Source: Pseudomonadota bacterium (GTDB taxonomy: Bacteria; Pseudomonadota; Gammaproteobacteria; Halothiobacillales; Halothiobacillaceae). Taken from it: a stretch of 8,869 nt of DNA. A model generated the notes under the pieces. It had not been told where the DNA came from and ran no database searches. It saw only the letters and a program-made list of their open reading frames with translations. The stretch lies in the NCBI GenBank assembly GCA_021795795.1, contig JAJYPA010000324.1, positions 1 to 8,869 of the forward strand. The letters run 5' to 3'. The position numbers and the translations under genes are program-made. Below, in pieces: positions 1-6,618 of this stretch; position 1 is the stretch's first letter; every line of letters begins with the position of its first letter.

Positions 1-126
1 GATCCGATCCTACCTGGAAACCTTACGCAAGCAGGGCGCTAACCTGCTGCACGCCTTGGTCCAATCCTTTCAGGGGGAAACCCCACAGCCCACCATGGGG
101 TGACTGTACCCCTGGTGAATAGTTAC
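1..126 (+). mobile_element. Right end of an IS66-like insertion sequence (partial)
   Basis: The element begins before the window; only its last part is visible. It contains the transposase C-terminus (2-103) followed by 23 noncoding bases that finish with gaatagTTAC at 117-126. IS66-family elements characteristically start with GTAA and end with TTAC, and their transposase gene usually stops just inside the right inverted repeat, so position 126 is the proposed boundary. The next TTAC, at 128-131, is an alternative. The left end and any 8-bp target duplication cannot be checked here. Confidence 0.45.
2..103 (+). CDS. IS66-family transposase, C-terminal 33 residues (partial)
   Basis: The frame is open from the window edge and ends at TGA 101-103. 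The visible residues read IRSYLETLRKQG, then ANLLHALVQSF, then a short polar tail. The pattern of an R/S-Y-L-x-T-x-R-K-x-G helix followed by a short hydrophobic helix is typical of the extreme C-terminus of IS66 TnpC-type DDE transposases. Nothing of the catalytic core is in the window. The family assignment rests on recognising this tail only. It points away from the Hdr operon, its stop lying about 90 bp from the stop of hdrC1, so the two genes converge. Confidence 0.6.
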   Translation: MRSYLETLRKQGANLLHALVQSFQGETPQPTMG

Positions 127-192
127 GTTACATTTATTAATTTAAACCATCTCCGCTCTTAACCCCAATCCGTTTGAAACCACACCACCACT

Positions 193-894
193 TTATGTAG
201 CTAGCAATTCGGCGTCTCCAGATTGCTTCTTCATCCAGTCTTCATAATCTTCTCGCTTCTCATCAATAAAATCTTCAATGACATCAAACAAGTTCTCATC
301 CATTACCTCAAGCGACTTAAGTACGCCAGTCATTTCCCAAATGGTGTACATTTCGACGGAAGTTTTTAAAGCAACTTCCCACGCTGTTTCCGTTGTTTGC
401 AAGGTACGGACAGGAATCGCTTTGCGCAGTATCTTCAGGTCTCCTTCTACCTTTTGAATGTTTGGCCCCCAATCTGGAAAATGATCCGGCTGAATCATGT
501 CCGGAGAAAGTTGATTACCCGTTGTAATGAGCTTCAGCATCACCCGACCAAAAGGCCGCAATACATCTTTTGCAGACTGCATGCCGTGGCGAATGGAAAC
601 TTCACGCATAATCATCACCAATCCTCCTGGTGAGTTTTTGAACGGACACCGCGCCGCACAAGTCATGCATTGCGCGCAAGCCCAAATCTTTTCTTGCATA
701 CAGTCATAGATCTGTTCGATATTTTCTGTCCACAACAATTGTACAATTTCACGCGGACTGTAATCATAGAACTGTGCGGAGGGACAGGTTGCGGTGCAAA
801 TACCGCAATTCAAACAGCCGTTCAGTTCATGGTCATAACGGAAATCCGCACGGATCTCGTCAAACATTTCTTTCATTTCAACATATGTGGCCAT
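193..894 (-). CDS. hdrC1: sHdr complex iron-sulfur subunit, HdrC1-like
   Basis: A 233-residue ferredoxin-type subunit of the sulfur-oxidising heterodisulfide reductase-like complex, cytoplasmic. Two [4Fe-4S] motifs are visible: CLNCGICTATCP (C27, C30, C33, C37) and CAQCMTCAARCP (C73, C76, C79, C83), the CxxCxxCxxxCP pattern of HdrC. It would carry electrons between the HdrA flavin module and HdrB. The start at 894 is set by AAGGAG (901-906) six bases upstream; the open frame continues to 969 but that extension overlaps hdrB2 and has no such signal. The C-terminal half is acidic and lacks recognisable domains. It lies 34 bp after hdrB2 in the same operon. In known sHdr clusters the C1 copy precedes hdrB1 and hdrA, but here it is the last gene. 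The C1 rather than C2 label comes from family recall and is less certain than HdrC itself. Confidence 0.85.
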   Translation of the reverse strand: MATYVEMKEMFDEIRADFRYDHELNGCLNCGICTATCPSAQFYDYSPREIVQLLWTENIEQIYDCMQEKIWACAQCMTCAARCPFKNSPGGLVMIMREVSIRHGMQSAKDVLRPFGRVMLKLITTGNQLSPDMIQPDHFPDWGPNIQKVEGDLKILRKAIPVRTLQTTETAWEVALKTSVEMYTIWEMTGVLKSLEVMDENLFDVIEDFIDEKREDYEDWMKKQSGDAELLAT

Positions 895-900
895 TACAAA

Positions 901-906
901 CTCCTT
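901..906 (-). promoter_or_regulatory. Ribosome binding site of hdrC1
   Basis: AAGGAG on the minus strand, six bases before the ATG at 894. It fixes the start of hdrC1 25 codons inside the open frame. Confidence 0.75.
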
Positions 907-928
907 ATTTATTGTTGCTTGAAGTGCG

Positions 929-1840
929 CTATACAATGCCCCGTGCTGCCAGCAAATCCATAGAATCACTTACGTTATCTGGAATTCCAACTTTGCGTGC
1001 GGAAAGCCCCATTGCCAGTCCCAGCAACTGCGTGAAATAAATGATCTTTACTTTCGTCTTGATGCCAAACTCTGTCTCCGCGCGGATTTGGTGCATTTCC
1101 AATCCTGAATGACAGGTAGGGCACTCCGTGGCAATCACCTCGGCCCCCGCATCCTCCGCTGCCTGCAAAAGATTCAAGACCAATTGCGTAGAGGTGTCAG
1201 AATCCGAGAGTGTATGGGCCCCACCACAGCAAGCCGTTTTGAGTGGAAAATCTACATTGACGGCCCCTGCGGCTAACAACAAGTCATCCATAAAATGAGG
1301 GGAGTATGACGATTCAGAGCCGGGCCCTTGGTCCTTCTCTGGAAAAATCTGACGAGGCCTGGTGTACATACAGCCATAATAATTTGCGATCTTTAGTCCA
1401 TTCAGGCTTTTGGTAACCTTCTGCTTAATCCCTTCTTCTCCAAGCTCTTCCATGAACCATTCAAGAGCATGCAATGTGCGAACATCGCCCTCATACACCG
1501 GATCACCAGATTTGACCGCGAGATCCTGAACCGTTTTTAAGGTTTCATCTGAGGTGGCACACTCATATTCGGTCTGCTTCAGGTTACGATAACAACCATT
1601 ACAAGGCGCCATGACAGTATCGCAGCCTTGCAACTTGCTAGCTATAGCGAGATTTCGCGCTGACATGTAGGTTTGCAGCATCGGGTGAATATTTTTTACC
1701 TCCATTGCCCCGCAGCAGTTGTAATCTTCCAGATTTTCCATTTCCAGACCCAGCGTTTTGACCAATACGCGCGTCGACTTATCGTAAGGTCCACCTGATC
1801 CTTCCAGGGCACAGCCAGGGTAATATGCCACTTTAGCCAT
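929..1840 (-). CDS. hdrB2: sHdr complex subunit, HdrB2-like (double CCG domain)
   Basis: A 303-residue HdrB-family protein, probably the active-site subunit where sulfane sulfur or a disulfide is handled on noncubane [4Fe-4S] clusters. Two cysteine-rich CCG domains are complete: C10, C42-C43-G and C80-xx-C83 in the first half, and C157, C204-C205-G and C240-xx-C243 (CPTC) in the second. All cysteines expected for two CCG domains are present, so both cluster sites could be occupied. The start at 1840 has a strong AAAAGGAGG (1850-1858) nine bases upstream and overlaps the end of hdrC2 by 8 bp, implying translational coupling. Cytoplasmic, no signal peptide or membrane segment. The B2 designation is inferred from its position directly after a C2-type subunit, as in Acidithiobacillus and Hyphomicrobium sHdr clusters. 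Confidence 0.85.
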   Translation of the reverse strand: MAKVAYYPGCALEGSGGPYDKSTRVLVKTLGLEMENLEDYNCCGAMEVKNIHPMLQTYMSARNLAIASKLQGCDTVMAPCNGCYRNLKQTEYECATSDETLKTVQDLAVKSGDPVYEGDVRTLHALEWFMEELGEEGIKQKVTKSLNGLKIANYYGCMYTRPRQIFPEKDQGPGSESSYSPHFMDDLLLAAGAVNVDFPLKTACCGGAHTLSDSDTSTQLVLNLLQAAEDAGAEVIATECPTCHSGLEMHQIRAETEFGIKTKVKIIYFTQLLGLAMGLSARKVGIPDNVSDSMDLLAARGIV

Positions 1841-2552
1841 GATGTGCAGCCTCCTTTTGTGCTTTCACATATTCCATCAATACCTCTCCCGTTTTACCCC
1901 AACTTTTCGTTTTGGGGCGGAATACAGTGTTCATGCCCATTTTTGCTAGTTGACCCAGAGGCATATGTTTCATCAGTCGCTGCCCAAATTCGACAATCCA
2001 GGCCTGTACCAGGGGTTGACCTGACCGCTTGAAGAATCCCATCATGACCTCGGTGTCTTCAATACGCCCAAATTCAATACACTGCTCGGTAAACTCCTCA
2101 TCGAACATGGTCGAGTGCGTTTTTGGCGTGAATCCACTGGCTTCAAGCCAATGAGACGTTGCCTTCATCACGCTCTCTGGTCGGACATCCTTCGGGCAAA
2201 TGTTTGTACATTTGTTGCAAGAGACACATTGCCAAATAATATCCCGGTCTTTAATCAATTCGTCCTTCAGACCTAGGCGTATCAGATAAATCCAATATCT
2301 TGGATTGAAGTCCACATTCTGCGCGTACATCGTGCACGAGTTTGTACAGGACCCACATTGCCAACATCGATGAACATTCTCAGCCCCATCAAAAGTCTGA
2401 ATCATGGCCTCAAAACTGTCATCATAATCCAAGAGCGTGCGTGGAGTGATCATCGTATTCCAAGATCCAGAAACATCCACTCCGTCCACGATTAAATGCT
2501 CATGCTGCAATATTCGGTCTGGATCAATCAGCGTCTTTTCATGAATAGCCAT
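1833..2552 (-). CDS. hdrC2: sHdr complex iron-sulfur subunit, HdrC2-like
   Basis: A 239-residue HdrC-family protein with two [4Fe-4S] motifs: CWQCGSCTNSC (C63, C66, C69, C73) and CVSCNKCTNICP (C109, C112, C115, C119). In the first, the final Cys is followed by T rather than the usual P. About 60 residues precede the first motif, a longer N-terminus than in the HdrC1-like neighbour, and the C-terminal half is basic near its end. The start at 2552 is chosen because AGGAGGTGA (2554-2562) lies immediately upstream; the frame is open to a GTG at 2609, but that would add a hydrophobic 19-residue stretch with no SD. The stop overlaps hdrB2 by 8 bp. It probably pairs with HdrB2 in electron transfer from protein-bound sulfane sulfur. 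Confidence 0.85.
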   Translation of the reverse strand: MAIHEKTLIDPDRILQHEHLIVDGVDVSGSWNTMITPRTLLDYDDSFEAMIQTFDGAENVHRCWQCGSCTNSCTMYAQNVDFNPRYWIYLIRLGLKDELIKDRDIIWQCVSCNKCTNICPKDVRPESVMKATSHWLEASGFTPKTHSTMFDEEFTEQCIEFGRIEDTEVMMGFFKRSGQPLVQAWIVEFGQRLMKHMPLGQLAKMGMNTVFRPKTKSWGKTGEVLMEYVKAQKEAAHHG

Positions 2553-2553
2553 A

Positions 2554-2562
2554 TCACCTCCT
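2554..2562 (-). promoter_or_regulatory. Strong Shine-Dalgarno site of hdrC2
   Basis: AGGAGGTGA, a near-perfect anti-16S match. Its GGAGG core is four bases from the ATG at 2552. It decides the start against the longer GTG frame at 2609 and suggests high translation of the Hdr subunits. The 88 bp between the BolA-like gene and hdrC2 (2553-2640) shows no clear promoter or terminator. Confidence 0.75.
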
Positions 2563-2640
2563 AGGAAACAGATGAGAAATAACCTTCCAAGAAACAGGAT
2601 TTTTCTCACACATCATACGCAGGCGCTAACACATGCCTTA

Positions 2641-2973
2641 TTACGTCCCCGAAATGGGCAAAGCTTTTCGAACCGTCTTCTTGCTGTGCTGTCGTTCCTG
2701 CTCTTCTGGTGTCAAAGCCCTCACCGATAGCGCATGAATTTGGGAATGCAATGCATTTTCCGTAGCCGCATAAACCAAACGATGCCGGGCTAGTGGACCC
2801 AATCCTTGAAACTGTTCTGCGACAACCAAAACTTCATATATGCCACTTTCTCCGGCCTGTGCATGTGTACTATGCGCCTGGCTTCGATCCTTGATTTCCA
2901 AGAAAACCGGTTTGAGTGCCTCTCGAATGCGGGATTCTATAATAAATTTATCCATTTTAATCATTGCGTTCAT
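2641..2973 (-). CDS. BolA family protein
   Basis: A 110-residue BolA-like protein. The family signature is clear: a helix-rich N-terminus, then the core RHRLVY (R63-Y68, with the conserved His at 64) and IHALSVRALTPEE (79 onwards), the usual BolA ending. His34 and His37 sit in the loop that in other BolA proteins helps bind a [2Fe-2S] cluster with a monothiol glutaredoxin. The tail after residue 90 is basic and longer than usual. BolA proteins act in iron-sulfur trafficking or as regulators; next to three Fe-S subunits a role in cluster supply is plausible, but this is inference. The ATG at 2973 has GAGG seven bases upstream and overlaps the preceding small ORF's stop as ATGA. ATGs at 2964 and 2955 are possible alternatives. 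Confidence 0.8.
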   Translation of the reverse strand: MNAMIKMDKFIIESRIREALKPVFLEIKDRSQAHSTHAQAGESGIYEVLVVAEQFQGLGPLARHRLVYAATENALHSQIHALSVRALTPEEQERQHSKKTVRKALPISGT

Positions 2974-3083
2974 GATAAAACCTCAACACCCGTGAATACG
3001 GGCCTAACCATAACCCATCCGGTTGGCATGAAAAGCCACCCTTCGAGCGTTTGATTGACGACCATAAACTTGATGCGTCTCAT
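2970..3083 (-). CDS. Small hypothetical ORF (37 residues)
   Basis: A short ORF beginning MRRIKFMVVNQ and ending near FTGVEVLS. It has GGGAG eight bases before the ATG at 3083, and its stop overlaps the BolA start as ATGA, the arrangement expected for translational coupling. The frame is open further upstream to a TTG at 3182 (70 residues), but no SD precedes that codon. I recognise no family, and no membrane segment or cysteine motif is visible. It could be a real small protein at the head of the operon, the tail of a decayed gene, or only a leader that couples translation. Confidence 0.35.
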   Translation of the reverse strand: MRRIKFMVVNQTLEGWLFMPTGWVMVRPVFTGVEVLS

Positions 3084-3241
3084 GATGGTGTCTCCCAACA
3101 AATGAACTTCCGCATTGCCCCGTTTATTTGGGTTGGGAAAAACGTCTTTGCCGTCCCCCGTCCATGTAGCAGCCGAATTCAAGCATCAGTATCAAGATCG
3201 ATCAGGATTGCTGCAGGATGAAATTCCTTCCAGCCATACCG

Positions 3242-3302
3242 GATCCCAGAATAGTTGATCAAAATGCTCTAATATTGTAACGCTAGACCTGTCGATCCCA
3301 GA
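3242..3302. repeat. 9-bp direct repeat GATCCCAGA in the divergent region
   Basis: GATCCCAGA occurs at 3242-3250 and 3294-3302, spaced 52 bp start to start, close to five helical turns. It lies upstream of the leftward operon. It could be a pair of regulator sites, but two 9-mers may also match by chance. Confidence 0.25.
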
Positions 3303-3719
3303 TTGCAAGCGGCACATCACTGTTACTAAATGTGACTCTTTAGCCTGTGATCAGCGGTTCTTCGACAGGCGCGCCTCCTCTACTCGCTCAAGGTACTGGA
3401 GGATCTGAGCGCCTTTCTGCTCAAAGGTCAGCGTCAAAATGTCACTTCGCCTGCTGTTTTGGTGCACAAGGACACATACACACATAAATTCAGTCTGTTA
3501 TATCCATTGACTGGAAGATCTTGCCTAGGTCAAGCGGTCTGGCGGCAAAAAATACCTGACTATTTTGGTCTGCTTCGATGTTTATCAATGCATGAAATTT
3601 CGACAAGGTCCATCTTGAAGTCTGTGACGAAACAGGATGGCCAAGAATCCATGATCTGGAGGTGCCAAGCTTCTATCTTAGGCGTCGGCGTTGACCAAAG
3701 TAATTTGATCTCTAATTCT

Positions 3720-3725
3720 GAGGAA
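3720..3725 (+). promoter_or_regulatory. Ribosome binding site of sdo
   Basis: GAGGAA, six bases before the ATG at 3732. It decides the sdo start, which is 91 codons inside an open frame that extends back to 3459. Confidence 0.7.
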
Positions 3726-3731
3726 ATAGTT

Positions 3732-4439
3732 ATGTTTTTTAGACAGTTATTTGAACCTCTCACCAGCACTTATACTTATATTCTGGGCGCGTCCTCGGGG
3801 CATGACGCCGTTGTGATTGATTCTGTAGTCGATTCCGTAGAAGTGATTCTCCATATCCTGGATAAAGAAGGCCTGTTGCTGACCCACATTCTGGATACCC
3901 ATGTCCATGCAGACCATATAACTGGTGCCAGTCTGTTACGCACCCGTACCGGCGCCCAAGTTGTCATGAGCCGAAATGCCGGAGCACCTTGTGCCGACCG
4001 GTTAGTGGATGATGGAGACATTATTCTTTTGGGTGACAGCGTCATTCGAATCTTAGTCACTCCTGGTCATACGGAAGGCTGTGTCAGCTATCGTTGGCAC
4101 GATCGGGTGTTCACCGGGGACGCTCTATTAATTGGAGGCTGTGGTCGCAGCGATTTTCAAGGAGGGGATGCTGCCACGTTGTATCACAGCATTACTCAAA
4201 AACTTTTCACCCTCCCCGAGGATACACAAGTCTATCCGGCTCATGACTACCATCATCGCCAAATTAGTTGTATTGGCGAAGAAAAACAGACCAATCCTCG
4301 CCTTGCGGGCAAAAGCAGTCAGGAATTTATTGCCATTATGGATGACCTTAAATTGCCTCCGCCCCGTTTTATTGAGCAGGCAGTGCCGGCCAACCAGCGC
4401 TGCGGCTCCGCTGTTCCAATGCCTGGATATGTGTCATGA
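3732..4439 (+). CDS. sdo: Persulfide dioxygenase (ETHE1-type sulfur dioxygenase)
   Basis: A 235-residue metallo-beta-lactamase-fold non-haem iron dioxygenase that oxidises glutathione persulfide to sulfite and glutathione in the cytoplasm. The protein begins MFFRQLFEPL, the usual ETHE1 start. Visible motifs: THVHADHITG (H57, H59, D61, H62), PGHTEG (H113), FTGD (D130), GRSDFQ (R139 to Q143) and YPAHDY (H171). By comparison with human ETHE1, H57, H113 and D130 should be the iron ligands, so the enzyme appears intact. Length matches bacterial SDOs. I reject the upstream extension because the RBS and family N-terminus agree on 3732. It opens the rightward gene group; its TGA overlaps the ATG of the next, broken gene as ATGA. 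With Hdr and rhodanese nearby it fits sulfane-sulfur oxidation or sulfide detoxification. Glyoxalase II is the main alternative but its motif layout differs. Confidence 0.88.
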   Translation: MFFRQLFEPLTSTYTYILGASSGHDAVVIDSVVDSVEVILHILDKEGLLLTHILDTHVHADHITGASLLRTRTGAQVVMSRNAGAPCADRLVDDGDIILLGDSVIRILVTPGHTEGCVSYRWHDRVFTGDALLIGGCGRSDFQGGDAATLYHSITQKLFTLPEDTQVYPAHDYHHRQISCIGEEKQTNPRLAGKSSQEFIAIMDDLKLPPPRFIEQAVPANQRCGSAVPMPGYVS

Positions 4440-5071
4440 GAAGAAATTCGAATAGGATCCATTCTCGAAAATTAGATCTCAACCGCGCTGCTGCGGCAGG
4501 ATGTGGAAGTGGTCACGGTAGACGGGGACAATGTCGCCGCAACATGCAAATGGACATTGAACTAGGCATGCGATTGGCAGGACTGGACCTCGCTGGCAAG
4601 GAAGCGCTAGAACTGCATATGGCCAAGGATGGCAGTAGGGATCAGGGCGTACGTCATCCGCATTATCAGGAGGTATTCCATACCCTCTTACGTCACCACG
4701 AGGACATATATCGGGAGATTACGAATGCCTTTGCAGGCATTAAGTCCCTGACGACCTCAGACAACCCAGAAATGGTGCGCATCCTGCACGATCATATGCC
4801 CGCGATGCATCAACGTCTGCAAGAAAACTTTGGATTGCGATAATGGGATCCGTCATATCCAGAAATATTCGCGCAGCTGGACAAGGTGCACATGAACATC
4901 AGTTACTGACCAACGGTGTTCAGATTGAGAAAACCAGTGAAAACGCCAACTGTGGGGTTATTGATTCAAGCCCATGGTGCTATTGTCGGTCTTTTTGTGC
5001 AGCGCGGTTTTGCTCAAGCCCAGGAAATCAGCTTGTTACCGGCGGACTATCAACATATTACCAACGCTTGA
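4436..5071 (+). pseudogene. Broken gene between sdo and cydA (nonsense plus two frameshifts)
   Basis: The first frame (4436-4843) ends in NFGLR then TAA at 4841-4843. Reading straight on in that frame gives WDPSYPEIFAQLDKVHMNIS, so the TAA most simply replaces a sense codon, for example Tyr. At about 4905 sense moves one base back (LTNGVQIEKTSENAN) and a TGA at 4907-4909 breaks the original frame. At about 4950 it returns to the first frame (LLIQAHGAIVGLFVQRGF) and stops at 5069-5071. The His-rich helices (HPHYQEVFHTLLRHHEDI) and two similar ITxxxxGIxxxTTSDNP / GVQIEKTSENAN blocks suggest an internally duplicated protein of roughly 180-210 residues; I know similar uncharacterised proteins but no function. 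The first 32 or so residues before NMQMDIELGM look out of frame too, with VTVDGDNVAA readable in another frame at 4512-4541. Either a decaying gene or sequencing errors. Confidence 0.65.
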
Positions 5072-5122
5072 AGTTTGAGTCCTGTTTCCCGATTTCTGGA
5101 ATGGGATTTATGGAGATGACAA

Positions 5123-6571
5123 ATGATTATGGAAACCACCTTGCCGGTGCTCCTAGGACGGTTGGACTTCGCATGGATTACGACCATGCATATTCTTTGG
5201 CCACCGTTGACCATCGGGTTGGCGCTGATTCTGTTCGTCATGGAGGTGGTGTGGCTCAAAACTCAGGATGAACGCTGGTATCGGCTTATTCAGTTTTTTT
5301 CAAAGATATTTATTATCAACTTTGGCGCAGGCGTCGCTACTGGGGTCACCATGGAGTTAGCCTTTGGCATCCTGTACGGCCCCTTTTCCCAGGCAGTAGG
5401 CCCATTCTTTGGAAATATTCTCGGGTTTGAAACCATTACCGCCTTCATGTACGAAGCCGGCTTTATTGGTTTGATGATTCTCGGGTGGGACAAGGTCAGC
5501 CGGGGCATGCATCTGTTTGCCACATTTAATGTCATGTTAGCTGCCAGTCTTTCAGCCTACTGGATCGTCATAGCCAATTCTTGGCAGCAAACCCCAGATG
5601 GGGTGATTTACAAAGATGGCTTATTTCAGGTCACCAATTGGTGGAACGCAATCTTCAATGCCAATGGATTATGGGCTTTTCCTCATATGGAGATGGCAGC
5701 CATTGAGCTAGCGCTTTTTACAGTGGCGGGCATGAGTGCCTGGATGATATTAAAAAAGAAAAATCATGCGGAGCTTTTCAGTAAGATGCTGAAGCCTGTC
5801 ATGCTGGCCTTGATCCTCATCACCCCTCTGCAGATTTTCACTGGAGACACCTTGGGTGTGGATGTCGCCCACTCTGAACCTACTTCCCTCGATGCTATGG
5901 AAGGCCATTTTCATACTTACTTACCCAACGGCAAGCCCAACACTGCCTGGAATTTGATCGCCATTCCCAACGCCGCGGGAAACGGCAATGCCTTTTCCAT
6001 TCAAATTCCCCACGTTCTCAGTTTGCTGGAAACGCACACCATGAACGGGGCCGTTGTGGGTATGGACCACTTCGCTCCCCGAAACCGACCCGACGTCTGG
6101 GTGCCCTTCTATAGCTTTCGCATCATGGTCACCATTGGCTTCTTCCTGTTCTTTATGGCTCTGTGGGGTGTCACGCTTATCATGCGTGGAAAATTGACGG
6201 CACAACATCTTCAAAATCGGCCTTGGTTTCTGCGCAGTTTAGTCTTCAGCGCTTTTCTTCCGTATCTTGCCGTCTGGACAGGTTGGTGGACTCGTGAGGT
6301 CGGACGCCAGCCCTGGATTGTCTTTCACCAGATGCGAACATACCAAGGAATCAGCCATCTCAACATTCTTCAACAAATTTTCTGGTTTGCGGGATACGTC
6401 CTGTTTGAACTGACCGTGTGGGCCGGGGCTTGGTACTTCTTCCTCAAGGTGATTCGCCAGGGACCGGATATGAACAGCCCACTACCGGGCACCGTTCCGG
6501 TAGAACATCAGGCCGATGGTGGTGTTGCGCATCCTACCTTTGCGAAGCCGGCTCACAAGCCGGTTCCCTGA
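5123..6571 (+). CDS. cydA: Cytochrome bd-type quinol oxidase subunit I
   Basis: A 482-residue integral membrane subunit that oxidises quinol and reduces O2 to water. Haem ligands by alignment with E. coli: H23 (H19, b595), H188 (H186) and M335 (M393, both b558). E103 and E111 match E99 and E107 of the haem-d and proton-channel region (GFETITAFMYE). The signature E392-x-GRQPW is intact. The Q-loop is short, as in CioA-like oxidases, and carries EPTSLDAMEG where E. coli has KTKLAAIEAE: E257 is kept (E260) but K252 is replaced by S255. The start at 5123 has GGAG seven bases upstream; ATG 5129 is possible. It lies 51 bp after the broken gene and 47 bp before cydB. The tail after about 450 is Pro/His-rich and soluble. 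CioA and CydA cannot be separated from sequence alone. Confidence 0.93.
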   Translation: MIMETTLPVLLGRLDFAWITTMHILWPPLTIGLALILFVMEVVWLKTQDERWYRLIQFFSKIFIINFGAGVATGVTMELAFGILYGPFSQAVGPFFGNILGFETITAFMYEAGFIGLMILGWDKVSRGMHLFATFNVMLAASLSAYWIVIANSWQQTPDGVIYKDGLFQVTNWWNAIFNANGLWAFPHMEMAAIELALFTVAGMSAWMILKKKNHAELFSKMLKPVMLALILITPLQIFTGDTLGVDVAHSEPTSLDAMEGHFHTYLPNGKPNTAWNLIAIPNAAGNGNAFSIQIPHVLSLLETHTMNGAVVGMDHFAPRNRPDVWVPFYSFRIMVTIGFFLFFMALWGVTLIMRGKLTAQHLQNRPWFLRSLVFSAFLPYLAVWTGWWTREVGRQPWIVFHQMRTYQGISHLNILQQIFWFAGYVLFELTVWAGAWYFFLKVIRQGPDMNSPLPGTVPVEHQADGGVAHPTFAKPAHKPVP

Positions 6572-6618
6572 GATCTCTTTATCGTGAATGGTAAACTGCT
6601 TAAAAACTGGAGGTCAGC

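Larger units (their letters stand above)
3084..3731. other. Divergent region between the Hdr operon and sdo, no convincing gene
   Basis: About 650 bp separate the leftward Hdr operon from the rightward sdo gene, and promoters for both should lie here. I see no confident sigma-70 box on either strand; TTGACC at 3691-3696 lacks a matching -10, and TACAAT within the minus-strand sequence near 3275-3280 lacks a -35 at normal spacing. Two short minus-strand frames look protein-like: 3351-3485 (44 residues, including TFEQKGAQILQYLER) and 3192-3317 (41 residues, including EHFDQLFWDPVWLEG). Neither has a good RBS, and I recognise neither; they may be decayed coding sequence. The frame of sdo is also open upstream to a TTG at 3459, which I treat as noncoding. 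Confidence 0.5.

Noticed and set aside
895..969. Longer start for hdrC1
   Set aside because: The extension overlaps hdrB2, and a strong RBS lies directly before ATG 894.
2553..2609. Hydrophobic 19-residue N-terminal extension of hdrC2 as a signal peptide
   Set aside because: The near-perfect SD at 2554-2562 fixes the start at 2552, and HdrC subunits are cytoplasmic.
3351..3485. Assignment of the 44-codon minus frame to a specific transposase
   Set aside because: The sequence looks protein-like, but I could not match it to any family with confidence.
3459..3731. N-terminal 91-codon extension of the persulfide dioxygenase
   Set aside because: It starts at TTG without an SD, has no family-like sequence, and the ETHE1 N-terminus MFFRQLFEPL begins at 3732 behind a GAGGAA site.
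4843..5271. 142-codon plus-strand frame as a separate gene
   Set aside because: It overlaps the start of cydA by about 150 bp. Only a short central part (LTNGVQIEKTSENAN) looks like real coding and it belongs to the broken gene at 4436-5071.
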